This document shows positions 7,404-13,543 of a stretch of 14,410 nucleotides of DNA, piece by piece. Each line of letters begins with the position of its first letter. Positions within the stretch are counted from its first letter, which is position 1. Made by a program: the position numbers and the translations under genes. The stretch comes from Candidatus Neomicrothrix sp. UBA7884 (lineage in GTDB: Bacteria > Actinomycetota > Acidimicrobiia > Acidimicrobiales > MedAcidi-G1). Under the pieces are notes generated by a model that saw only the letters and a program-made list of their open reading frames with translations, was not told the origin of the DNA and made no database searches. The stretch lies in NCBI GenBank assembly GCA_002501135.1, contig DLRQ01000007.1:1-14410 (forward strand), in the 5' to 3' direction.

Positions 7404-8911
7404 TCGGGCGGTTCGGCGAGGGGTGCGTCGTCGGGGTTCAGCGTCTCCAACTCGATCCGGGCCGTCTCGGGGAATCGGGCGATCACCAGGGCGGCGGCCA
7501 GCATTGGGCCGATACCGACGATTGCCAGGGCGTGCCCGTAGTTGTCGAGGCGGTCGACGATTGTGCCGACGAGTATCAGGCCCGTTGCGCTGCCGAGTAC
7601 GCCGAGGGTCACGATGATCCCGTTGGCTCTGGCCCGATGCGTCGTGGAGAACAGTTCAGGTCCGTAGACGCCGAGTGCCACGGTCAGGGCGCCGAGCACC
7701 ACACCCACCAGGTGGCCCGCCCACATCAGCCCGCCTGAGAGGTAGTAGCTGGCGACGATGAACAGGGTGCCGCCCACGAGACCTGTTGCTCCGACGACCC
7801 TTCGTCCACGGGTGTCGGCCAGTCGTCCGGCTACGAAGATCCCGATTCCAGCCGGGGTCGACGTGAACAGGGTGAACAGGGCGATTCCCGAGGCGCTGTA
7901 GCCGCGATGGTCCTTGAGGAAGTCGTTTTGGAACTGGCTGGCCGGAGCGGCGAACACCAGGAGGAGGAAGGCGGTGGCCGCGAGGAGCAGCAGCCGCCGG
8001 TGTTCAGCCGATCGGCTGACCGGCCGGAGCAGCCTGGTTGGGCCAGCGGCCGGCCTGTTTGCCGAGAAGCGCCTTGATTCGGGTAGGCGCCGGCCAACTG
8101 CCACGAGGCCCGGGAGTGCAAGAAGCGGCACCAGGTACACGATTCGCCAGCCGCGCTCGGAGAGGTCGGCCACCGGCAGGACCCAGACTGCCATGCCGGC
8201 CCCGAAGGCGGCGGCGAGAGCAAGGATGCTCACCCCGTAGGCACGCGAGCCGCGGGGCAGTTCCTCGGCGGCGAACACACCTATGAGGATTCCCATTCCC
8301 ATGGTGAGGCCCCTGGCGACCATCTGTGTGCCGCCGAGGAACCAGAGTCCGGGCGAGGCTGCACCCAGTGCCGTGGTCACTACGGCTACCACGGCGGCGC
8401 CCATGAGCAGGTTGCGTCGCCCCTTCCGGTCGGCGAGGGCCACCACGGCCAGGGCAACGACGATCCCGAGGCGTACCAGGGCCAGCGTGAGGCCCTGGGC
8501 TGTGTCGCCGCGGTCGAACTCGTCGGCTGCGAACGTGATGGTCTGGGTGATGACGGTTCCCAGGTAGCCGTCGACCACCTGGATCAGGGCCAGGAGGCTG
8601 AGGACCCTGGCTGCGCGGGCGTCCAGACGGTCGGGTGGGGCCCACCACGGGTTTGAGCGGTGTCGCAGGCCGTGGCGCATGGGCCACCAGAAGGCGATCC
8701 ACCAGACGGGCATGGCCATCCTGTAGCTGAACCGCTCGGTTACCCGGTGGTCGGCACCGTCGCACTGGACCTCGAGGGTGCGTTCGTAGTGCTCGAACGG
8801 TCCGTCTGCGAGGCCGAAGATGTCGTCGCCGAGGTCGGTCTCTCCGACCAGGTCGTCGCGCCGGGTGCGCAGTTCGGCCAGCCCGTCATCGTCCACGAGG
8901 TGTTCCACCAC
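7400..8911 (-). CDS. MFS transporter with an N-terminal soluble extension
   Basis: Major facilitator superfamily carrier, a secondary transporter of the inner membrane; the substrate cannot be told from sequence. It has 503 residues. The membrane part starts at about residue 100 and shows the loop signature twice, ALADRKGRR (158-166) and GRLADTRGRR (362-371), as expected for two six-helix halves. PELFSTTHRARANG (418-431) and the end RFPETARIELETL recall sugar or organic-acid porters. The first 95 residues are unusual: an acidic soluble part, then an aromatic segment MPVWWIAFWWPMRHGLR (67-83) and WWAPPDRLDARAA before helix 1. The start is uncertain: GTG at 8911, with another GTG next to it, no ribosome binding site, and an open frame back to 8950. 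It is divergent from murA and convergent with the hydrolase. Confidence 0.88.
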   Translation of the reverse strand: MVEHLVDDDGLAELRTRRDDLVGETDLGDDIFGLADGPFEHYERTLEVQCDGADHRVTERFSYRMAMPVWWIAFWWPMRHGLRHRSNPWWAPPDRLDARAARVLSLLALIQVVDGYLGTVITQTITFAADEFDRGDTAQGLTLALVRLGIVVALAVVALADRKGRRNLLMGAAVVAVVTTALGAASPGLWFLGGTQMVARGLTMGMGILIGVFAAEELPRGSRAYGVSILALAAAFGAGMAVWVLPVADLSERGWRIVYLVPLLALPGLVAVGRRLPESRRFSANRPAAGPTRLLRPVSRSAEHRRLLLLAATAFLLLVFAAPASQFQNDFLKDHRGYSASGIALFTLFTSTPAGIGIFVAGRLADTRGRRVVGATGLVGGTLFIVASYYLSGGLMWAGHLVGVVLGALTVALGVYGPELFSTTHRARANGIIVTLGVLGSATGLILVGTIVDRLDNYGHALAIVGIGPMLAAALVIARFPETARIELETLNPDDAPLAEPPD

Positions 8912-8965
8912 GAGGTTGTGAGCTGGCTTGTCGATGGGGTTGCCTTCCGGTCAGGTCGGGGGCGC

Positions 8966-8971
8966 AGCATA
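8966..8971 (-). promoter_or_regulatory. Possible -10 element of the MFS gene, overlapping that of murA
   Basis: On the minus strand this reads TATGCT (TANNNT). It would place the transcript start about 48 nt before the GTG at 8911. It shares four bases with the plus-strand hexamer CATACT at 8968-8973, giving an overlapping divergent pair. No -35 match was seen. Confidence 0.3.
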
Positions 8972-8973
8972 CT
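8968..8973 (+). promoter_or_regulatory. Possible -10 element of murA
   Basis: CATACT matches four of six positions of TATAAT and ends 6 nt before the GTG at 8980. That is the spacing seen at the leaderless starts elsewhere in the window. No Shine-Dalgarno sequence precedes murA. Confidence 0.4.
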
Positions 8974-8976
8974 TAG

Positions 8977-10263
8977 GTGGTGAATAGCGCCTCCCCGGTT
9001 GACGGGCCAACCTTCATTCGTGTCCGGCAGTCCGGGCCGCTGTCCGGGACTGTGAGGGTCTCGGGTGCCAAGAACTCGGCGCTCAAGCTGATGGCGGCCA
9101 CCCTGTTGGCATCGGGCAGGTTCACGCTGCGTGGCGTACCCCAGATCGCCGACGTCCGGTGGATGGGTGAACTGCTTGAGCAGATGGGCGTCACCGTTTC
9201 CCAGGAGGGAGACGTGGTCACCGTTGACGTCCCCGAGTCTGTCACTCCTGAGGCGCCCTACGAGTTGGTCGAGCGGATGCGGGCCTCCATTGTGGTGCTG
9301 GGTCCCCTGTTGGGCCGCTTCGGAACCGCCAGGGTCTCGGTTCCCGGCGGCGACGACTTTGGCCACCGCCCGATCGACATGCACCTTCGGGGTCTCGAGG
9401 AACTGGGCGCTACGTTCACCACGATCCACGGCTACATCGAGGGTCGTGCCGACCGCCTTGTGGGAACAACGGTTCTCCTGCCGTATCCGAGTGTCGGTGC
9501 CACTGAGAACCTGTTGATGGCAGCGGTTCTTGCCCGGGGTACGACGGTGATCGACAACGCTGCCCGCGAACCCGAGATCGCCGACCTGGCTGCCTTCCTG
9601 AACGCTATGGGCGGCCATGTGACGGGTGCCGGTACCTCCACGATCACGATCGAGGGCGTCGAGGGGCTGGAGGCAGTGGAACACACCGTTGTGCCGGATC
9701 GGATCGAGGCCGCCACCTACATGGCGGCAGTCGGCATGGCCGGTGGCGAAATTGAGGTAGCAGGTGCCAGGCCTGAGCACATGGAGATGCTGCTCGCGAA
9801 ACTGGAGGAGATGGGCCTGCACATTTCGTCATCTGCCGACGGCCTGATGGTGATGGGACCGGGTCGCCCACGCTCCGTCGACGTGGCGACGCTTCCCTAT
9901 CCGGGCGTGGCCACCGACTACCAGCCGCTGCTGGTGACGCTGCTGGCCATTGGTGACAGCGTGGGGATCGTCACCGAGAACGTGTTCGGTGGCCGTTTCC
10001 GCTACATAGACGAGTTGATGCGCATGGGGGCCGACATCCGCGCCGAGGGTCACCACGCCGTCATCAGGGGTGTGGGGTCGTTGTCGGGTGCTCCGGTGCG
10101 TGCACCTGACATTCGTGCCGGTGCGGCGCTCGTGATTGCCGGCCTCGTTGCCGACGGTGAGACGCTTATCGGCGACGCCCACCACGTTGAGCGCGGTTAC
10201 CAGGACCTCGTTGGGAACCTGGCATCCCTGGGTGCCGAGGTCAGCTACTCGGAACCGGGCTGA
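8977..10263 (+). CDS. murA: UDP-N-acetylglucosamine 1-carboxyvinyltransferase MurA, Asp variant
   Basis: Transfers enolpyruvate from PEP to UDP-GlcNAc, the first committed step of peptidoglycan synthesis, in the cytosol. It has 428 residues, normal for MurA. SGAKNSALK carries Lys32 and Asn33 (the E. coli Lys22/Asn23 pair), and RPIDMHLRGLE carries Arg131. The UDP-sugar-binding Asp is in YPGVATDYQPLL, and the C-terminal Arg is in ERGYQDL. The active-site loop reads PGGDDFGHRP: Asp126 stands where E. coli has Cys115 in PGGCTIGARP. An Asp here is known from Mycobacterium tuberculosis and Chlamydia MurA and makes the enzyme insensitive to fosfomycin. The gene opens GTGGTG; the second GTG (8980) lies 6 nt after a -10-like hexamer and may be the true start. 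It is divergent from the MFS gene; its 3' end overlaps an antisense small gene by 19 nt. Confidence 0.96.
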   Translation: MVNSASPVDGPTFIRVRQSGPLSGTVRVSGAKNSALKLMAATLLASGRFTLRGVPQIADVRWMGELLEQMGVTVSQEGDVVTVDVPESVTPEAPYELVERMRASIVVLGPLLGRFGTARVSVPGGDDFGHRPIDMHLRGLEELGATFTTIHGYIEGRADRLVGTTVLLPYPSVGATENLLMAAVLARGTTVIDNAAREPEIADLAAFLNAMGGHVTGAGTSTITIEGVEGLEAVEHTVVPDRIEAATYMAAVGMAGGEIEVAGARPEHMEMLLAKLEEMGLHISSSADGLMVMGPGRPRSVDVATLPYPGVATDYQPLLVTLLAIGDSVGIVTENVFGGRFRYIDELMRMGADIRAEGHHAVIRGVGSLSGAPVRAPDIRAGAALVIAGLVADGETLIGDAHHVERGYQDLVGNLASLGAEVSYSEPG

Positions 10264-10430
10264 TCGGTTCCTGTTCCGTCCTGCCGGGTCTTTCCGAGTC
10301 GGCGGGCCCGACGGTCAGCCATCCAGAGCAGGCCGGCAAGTACACACATTGGTAGGGCTACGAGCAAGATCTCGTCCCAGCCTCCCTCATGGGCCAGAAT
10401 GCCCAGCCGGCCGATGGTTTCGAGACTCAT
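10245..10430 (-). CDS. Small single-pass membrane protein, function unknown
   Basis: A 61-residue product with one predicted membrane helix, ILLVALPMCVLAGLLWMA (about 21-38), then a basic tail with DRRARRLGK and a polar end. The Arg-rich tail after the helix suggests that the C-terminus faces the cytosol. The motif AHEGGWDEILL before the helix seems familiar from uncharacterised small actinobacterial proteins, but I cannot name a family. The ATG at 10430 has TAGATT exactly 6 nt upstream, the same leaderless arrangement as neighbouring genes, which argues that it is a real gene rather than chance. It is antisense to murA, overlapping the last 19 nt of that gene, and divergent from the NifU-type gene. 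A chance open frame cannot be fully excluded. Confidence 0.6.
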   Translation of the reverse strand: MSLETIGRLGILAHEGGWDEILLVALPMCVLAGLLWMADRRARRLGKTRQDGTGTDQPGSE

Positions 10431-10436
10431 GCAGTC

Positions 10437-10442
10437 AATCTA
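10437..10442 (-). promoter_or_regulatory. -10 element for the leaderless small membrane protein gene
   Basis: On the minus strand this reads TAGATT, with 6 nt (GACTGC) before the ATG at 10430. No ribosome binding site is present. Confidence 0.55.
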
Positions 10443-10494
10443 GGTCGGCCGGTTTCGGGTGCGGCCCGAGGGTGGGGACGGTGACCGGTGCTGC

Positions 10495-10500
10495 GAGACT
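10495..10500 (+). promoter_or_regulatory. Possible weak -10 element of the NifU-type gene
   Basis: GAGACT keeps A2, A4 and T6 of the consensus and ends exactly 6 nt before the ATG at 10507. The hexamer alone would not be convincing; its position matches the other leaderless starts. Confidence 0.3.
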
Positions 10501-10506
10501 GCGGTT

Positions 10507-10809
10507 ATGAGCCTGGGGACAACCGCTGAGACTCCGATCGACGACCTCCTTGCTGCCGTCCAGAAGGTCATCGACATAATCAGACCGGCCATCCAGGCCG
10601 ACGAGGGCGACATCCAGCTTCACGGGGTCGACCAGGCAACCGGCGAGGTGACCGTTGAGCTCATGGGCGCCTGTGTCAGCTGCCCGGCCTCTGACCAGAC
10701 CTTGAAGGCGGGCATCGAGCGGATCCTCAAGGACCGCGTTCCCGCGGTGACCAGCGTGGTCAACGTGGGCGACACCCTCGTCGACGACGGCACGTCAGTG
10801 AGCCTCTGA
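10507..10809 (+). CDS. NifU-type (Nfu) iron-sulfur cluster scaffold or carrier protein
   Basis: Small cytosolic protein of the NifU C-terminal domain family, which binds a [4Fe-4S] cluster between two subunits and hands it to target enzymes. It has 100 residues, the whole domain standing alone. It opens with a helix, IDDLLAAVQKVIDIIRPAIQ, then the family stretch ADEGDIQLHGVD, a strand VTVELMGAC and the ligand motif C56-VS-C59 followed by PASDQTLKAGIERILK. The ATG at 10507 is chosen because the family similarity begins just after it; an upstream GTG would add an unrelated segment. It is the first gene of the plus-strand cluster, and only 2 nt separate its stop from the hydratase start, so the two are probably co-translated. 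No other Fe-S assembly gene is in the window. Confidence 0.92.
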   Translation: MSLGTTAETPIDDLLAAVQKVIDIIRPAIQADEGDIQLHGVDQATGEVTVELMGACVSCPASDQTLKAGIERILKDRVPAVTSVVNVGDTLVDDGTSVSL

Positions 10810-10811
10810 TC

Positions 10812-11624
10812 ATGGACGGCCTCGAGTTGATCGGTGTCGAGCGTCACCCGGCCGGTGAGTCCGGCGGTGAGCGCGGCTGGGATGGCGACGTGGTGGTCGT
10901 GACCCTCAACCGCCCGAAGGTGAACGCCCTCAACGCCGATCTCCTCGGCGAACTCGGTCGGGTTGCCGAGGCCTGCATAGTTGACCCGCCAGGCGCGCTG
11001 GTTGTCACGGGTGGCGGCCGCCACTTTGCCGCTGGTGCCGAGATCAGCGACTTCACCGATGAAGCCACCCGGGCGCCTCTGACCGAGGCCTTCCTGGCCT
11101 CGTTCAACGCAGTGGCTGCTGTGCCGTGTCCGACCATTGCAGCCATCAACGGCTTTGCCCTTGGCGGTGGTGCCGAGCTGGCAATGTGCTGCGACTTCCG
11201 GATCGCCGGCGAGGGAGCGGTGCTCGGGCAGCCCGAGATCCTGCTCGGCATCATTCCAGGCGGCGGCGGCACCCAACGTCTGGCGCGGCTCGTGGGCGCA
11301 GGCAGGGCGAAGGAACTCATCTTCAGTGGGGCCCAGGTGCCGGCTGCCGAGGCGCTGGCAATCGGATGGGTCGACGAGGTGGTCCCCGACGATCAGGTTC
11401 TTGAGCGGGCAATCGAGCGTGCAGCGGCCTATGCGAAGGGGCCACGTCTCGCCATCCGTGCAGCCAAGCAGGCTGTCGACGGTGGTCTCGAGGGCAGCCT
11501 CGCCGATGGCATCAACCTCGAGTACGACCTGTTCGTCGACCTGTTCGACACCGATGACGCCACGACAGGTGTCGCCTCGTTCTTTGAGCACGGCCCCGGC
11601 AGAGCCCACTTCACCGGCACCTGA
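10812..11624 (+). CDS. Enoyl-CoA hydratase/isomerase (crotonase) family protein
   Basis: Cytosolic crotonase-fold enzyme of 270 residues, most likely adding water to a 2-enoyl-CoA. The CoA/oxyanion region is HFAAGAEISDF (71-81), and the second oxyanion segment is FALGGGAELAMCCDFRIA. Both catalytic glutamates of true hydratases are kept: Glu122 (GGGAEL) and Glu142 (GQPEILLGIIPGGGGTQRL), corresponding to Glu144 and Glu164 of the rat enzyme. A Gly-rich insertion near residues 15-25 precedes the first strand. The start lies 2 nt after the NifU-type stop. The next gene, 36 nt on, is a DMSP-lyase-like cupin; since crotonases of the AcuH type hydrate acryloyl-CoA made from DMSP-derived acrylate, that is a possible role. 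General fatty acid or amino acid degradation is equally compatible with the sequence. Confidence 0.92.
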   Translation: MDGLELIGVERHPAGESGGERGWDGDVVVVTLNRPKVNALNADLLGELGRVAEACIVDPPGALVVTGGGRHFAAGAEISDFTDEATRAPLTEAFLASFNAVAAVPCPTIAAINGFALGGGAELAMCCDFRIAGEGAVLGQPEILLGIIPGGGGTQRLARLVGAGRAKELIFSGAQVPAAEALAIGWVDEVVPDDQVLERAIERAAAYAKGPRLAIRAAKQAVDGGLEGSLADGINLEYDLFVDLFDTDDATTGVASFFEHGPGRAHFTGT

Positions 11625-11660
11625 TTCCGCCTGTCAGTTGAACCGGGGCTGAGATCTGGA

Positions 11661-12287
11661 ATGGATCCCTTCATCGCCGGCCTGTGCTCCTTTGCTGAAT
11701 CCGAGGGTGGACGGGTTCCCGAGATGAAACAGCCGATGGAGCTCCTGGTGGATTCTCTCAGGACGGTGTCGCGGTTGGAGAAGTCTGAACGCTCGAGCCT
11801 GCCGGTCGTTGACGAGCATCTGGCAGCCGTACTGGAGGCGGCGGAGGGTCCGGTGGGCGACCTCCTGAGAATGGCCCTTCCCGATGCCGGGTGGGCTCAG
11901 CCATATCCGGAACATGCAGGTGAGCCGGACATGGACGTGTTCAGGGCCGGCTACGGATACGCGCCCGTCGTCGGCTCACCTGAGAACTCGTACAGGAGCG
12001 ACAGGGTTCCCCTGTATGGCAGCGAGGAGGTGTTCGTTGGTGCCGTGCTGCAGGGACCCAACGTCGTCTATCCATCACATGTGCACCGGGCCGTCGAGGT
12101 CTACTGGTCGGCAACGGGCACAGCAGACTGGCAGAAGGGTGATGTCTGGAGTCGTCACGGGCCCGGAGCGTCCATCCTCCACGAGACTGGGGTGCGACAC
12201 GCCACCACCACCGGCGATGAGGCGATCCTGATGATGTTCGCCTGGGTTAGCGATCCCCACTCGATGCCGGTGATCGTCCGGCTCTGA
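11661..12287 (+). CDS. Cupin of the DMSP lyase (DddQ/DddL-like) family
   Basis: Probable cupin lyase splitting dimethylsulfoniopropionate into dimethyl sulfide and acrylate with a bound metal ion. It has 208 residues; DddQ has about 200. The first 85 residues look helical, as in DddQ, and the rest forms the cupin barrel. The active site reads Y137, H140, H142, E146, Y148 and H180 (YPSHVHRAVEVY, then GVRHA). These spacings equal those I recall for Ruegeria DddQ: Tyr120, His123, His125, Glu129, catalytic Tyr131 and His163. GTADW and MMFAWVSD also fit the family. It lies 36 nt after an enoyl-CoA hydratase. The wider cupin group contains members without shown DMSP activity, so the family is firm and the substrate only likely. 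There is no strong ribosome binding site; Met22 (11724) is an alternative start. Confidence 0.8.
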   Translation: MDPFIAGLCSFAESEGGRVPEMKQPMELLVDSLRTVSRLEKSERSSLPVVDEHLAAVLEAAEGPVGDLLRMALPDAGWAQPYPEHAGEPDMDVFRAGYGYAPVVGSPENSYRSDRVPLYGSEEVFVGAVLQGPNVVYPSHVHRAVEVYWSATGTADWQKGDVWSRHGPGASILHETGVRHATTTGDEAILMMFAWVSDPHSMPVIVRL

Positions 12288-12328
12288 CTCCACGGCCGGA
12301 CCGACATTGGGCGGAGACGCGCTGCCGG

Positions 12329-12334
12329 TACCGT
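12329..12334 (+). promoter_or_regulatory. -10 element for a leaderless rhomboid mRNA
   Basis: TACCGT followed by 7 nt and the GTG at 12342, without a Shine-Dalgarno sequence. It would let the rhomboid gene be transcribed apart from the upstream cluster, and it favours 12342 over the GTG at 12333, which overlaps the hexamer. Confidence 0.45.
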
Positions 12335-12341
12335 GCGGCCG

Positions 12342-13253
12342 GTGAGCACCCCGATGGACGGCGATACCTGCGCCTGGCACCCTGAGCGGCGGGCCGGGGT
12401 GCGTTGTCAGCGGTGCAACCGGGTGATCTGCGGTGAGTGCATGTACACGGCCTCGGTTGGCTTCCACTGCCCCGAGTGCGCCGGACCGATCGTCGCCGGG
12501 CGTTCACGCCGCCCACGCCTGCGCACAGCTGGCTCCGCGGGCATGCACCACGATGACGGGCGCAGCGCAACGACGGCGATCATCGGCCTCAACATCGCTG
12601 CCTTCCTGGGAACCCTTGCCTCTGGTGGCTCGCTTGCGGGCGGCGGAGGCAACGCCACGATCGACTTCGGACTGCTCGGGTACGGCAGAGTGCGCGACGG
12701 CTTCACCATTGTCCACATCGGTATCGCCGAGGGGGAGTGGTGGCGGTTGGCCACGGGAGCGTTCCTGCACGGCGGCCTGCTGCACCTGGTGTTCAACATG
12801 TTTCTGGCGTGGATGCTCGGCCACCAGTTGGAGCGACTGCACGGCCCTGGTCGGTTCGTGGGCCTGTATGCGGCGTCGCTGGCCTCCGGGTCCCTGGGCG
12901 TGATGCTGCTCGACCCGTTGGCGTTGACCGTGGGTGCATCCGGAGCGGTCTTCGGCCTGATGGGGGCCACGCTCGTACACCAGCTCAGGCGCGGTATCAA
13001 CCCGTGGAGTTCAGGTGTCGGTGGTCTGGTGGTCATCAACCTCATCTTCACGGTGAGCCGACCCGGGATCAGCCTCGGTGGACATCTGGGTGGCCTTGTC
13101 GGTGGAGCGGTGGTGGCCTGGATGATTGACGAGGCCGACCGCCGCAGGGCACCACGGTCAGTTGGGTCTGTACTAACAGTGGTGTCAACCGTCGTGTTCG
13201 TTGCAGCAGCCGTCTGGGCGGCAGGAAACTGGGCAGACCCGCTACTTGGCTAG
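12342..13253 (+). CDS. Rhomboid family intramembrane serine protease with N-terminal zinc finger
   Basis: Polytopic membrane protease that cuts substrate helices inside the bilayer; the substrates are unknown. It has 303 residues. The N-terminus is a B-box-like zinc finger with candidate ligands C10, H13, C22, C25, C30, C33, H42, C43 and C46, followed by a basic linker. The rhomboid domain begins near residue 76. It contains EWWRLATGAFLHGG (131-144), the conserved HLVFNMFLAWMLGHQLE, the nucleophile Ser200 in GASGAVFGLMGA, and the base His248 in GGHLGGLVGG. Both catalytic residues are present, so it should be active. A further helix follows at about 274-295. The start is taken as GTG 12342 from the -10 element; GTG 12333 and ATG 12354 are in frame. 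It lies 54 nt after the cupin gene. The finger-plus-rhomboid form is common in actinobacteria. Confidence 0.93.
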   Translation: MSTPMDGDTCAWHPERRAGVRCQRCNRVICGECMYTASVGFHCPECAGPIVAGRSRRPRLRTAGSAGMHHDDGRSATTAIIGLNIAAFLGTLASGGSLAGGGGNATIDFGLLGYGRVRDGFTIVHIGIAEGEWWRLATGAFLHGGLLHLVFNMFLAWMLGHQLERLHGPGRFVGLYAASLASGSLGVMLLDPLALTVGASGAVFGLMGATLVHQLRRGINPWSSGVGGLVVINLIFTVSRPGISLGGHLGGLVGGAVVAWMIDEADRRRAPRSVGSVLTVVSTVVFVAAAVWAAGNWADPLLG

Positions 13254-13509
13254 TTGAGTAGTCGGGGCACACCTCCGGAGCTGGTTGGTCGAGGGTGGGG
13301 TGTCGTCGGTGGGACGCAGCGATATACGCAAGATGAGCAAGCCGTGCTGCCGGCACCCGAGCCGGGGGACAGGCTGGTGAGAGGAGCCGATGATGGGCCG
13401 AACGGACGAAGAGTGGCTGAGGTCGGCGTCAGCGGGAGGCCTGACGAGGAAGTGGCATTGGGGAACGTTTTGGGGCTTCCCGGGGTTCCGGGATGGTCGG
13501 TGAGGGCAA

Positions 13510-13515
13510 TACCGT
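13510..13515 (+). promoter_or_regulatory. Possible -10 element of the Rv2466c-like gene
   Basis: TACCGT, the same hexamer as before the rhomboid gene. A start about 7 nt downstream would give a leader of roughly 22 nt that includes the ribosome binding site at 13532. No clear -35 match. Confidence 0.35.
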
Positions 13516-13531
13516 GTGAGGCTGTCGGAAG

Positions 13532-13537
13532 AAGGGG
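13532..13537 (+). promoter_or_regulatory. Ribosome binding site of the Rv2466c-like gene
   Basis: AAGGGG lies 6 nt before the ATG at 13544. It fixes the start and contrasts with the leaderless genes upstream. Confidence 0.65.
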
Positions 13538-13543
13538 ACAGAC

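Larger units (their letters stand above)
13254..13543. other. 290-nt G-rich intergenic region, no gene recognised
   Basis: No convincing protein or known RNA is visible. The plus strand is rich in G-runs; four fall close together at 13460-13463, 13472-13475, 13482-13485 and 13490-13492 with spacers of 8, 6 and 4 nt. The last two overlap a 6-bp hairpin, TCCCGG and CCGGGA around GGTT (13478-13493). Another hairpin, CCGGC/GCCGG, spans 13350-13365. A frame starting at a TTG (13254) runs through to 13547, but its third codon positions lack the strong G/C bias of neighbouring genes. The 3' end carries the likely promoter and ribosome binding site of the next gene. A structured leader or regulatory RNA is possible but unproven. 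Confidence 0.4.

Noticed and set aside
8740..9822. 360-codon minus-strand frame across the MFS-murA junction
   Set aside because: Antisense to murA and out of frame with the MFS gene; His/Gly/Arg-rich shadow.
10620..11609. 329-codon minus-strand frame
   Set aside because: Antisense to the NifU-type and hydratase genes, which have clear catalytic and ligand motifs on the plus strand.
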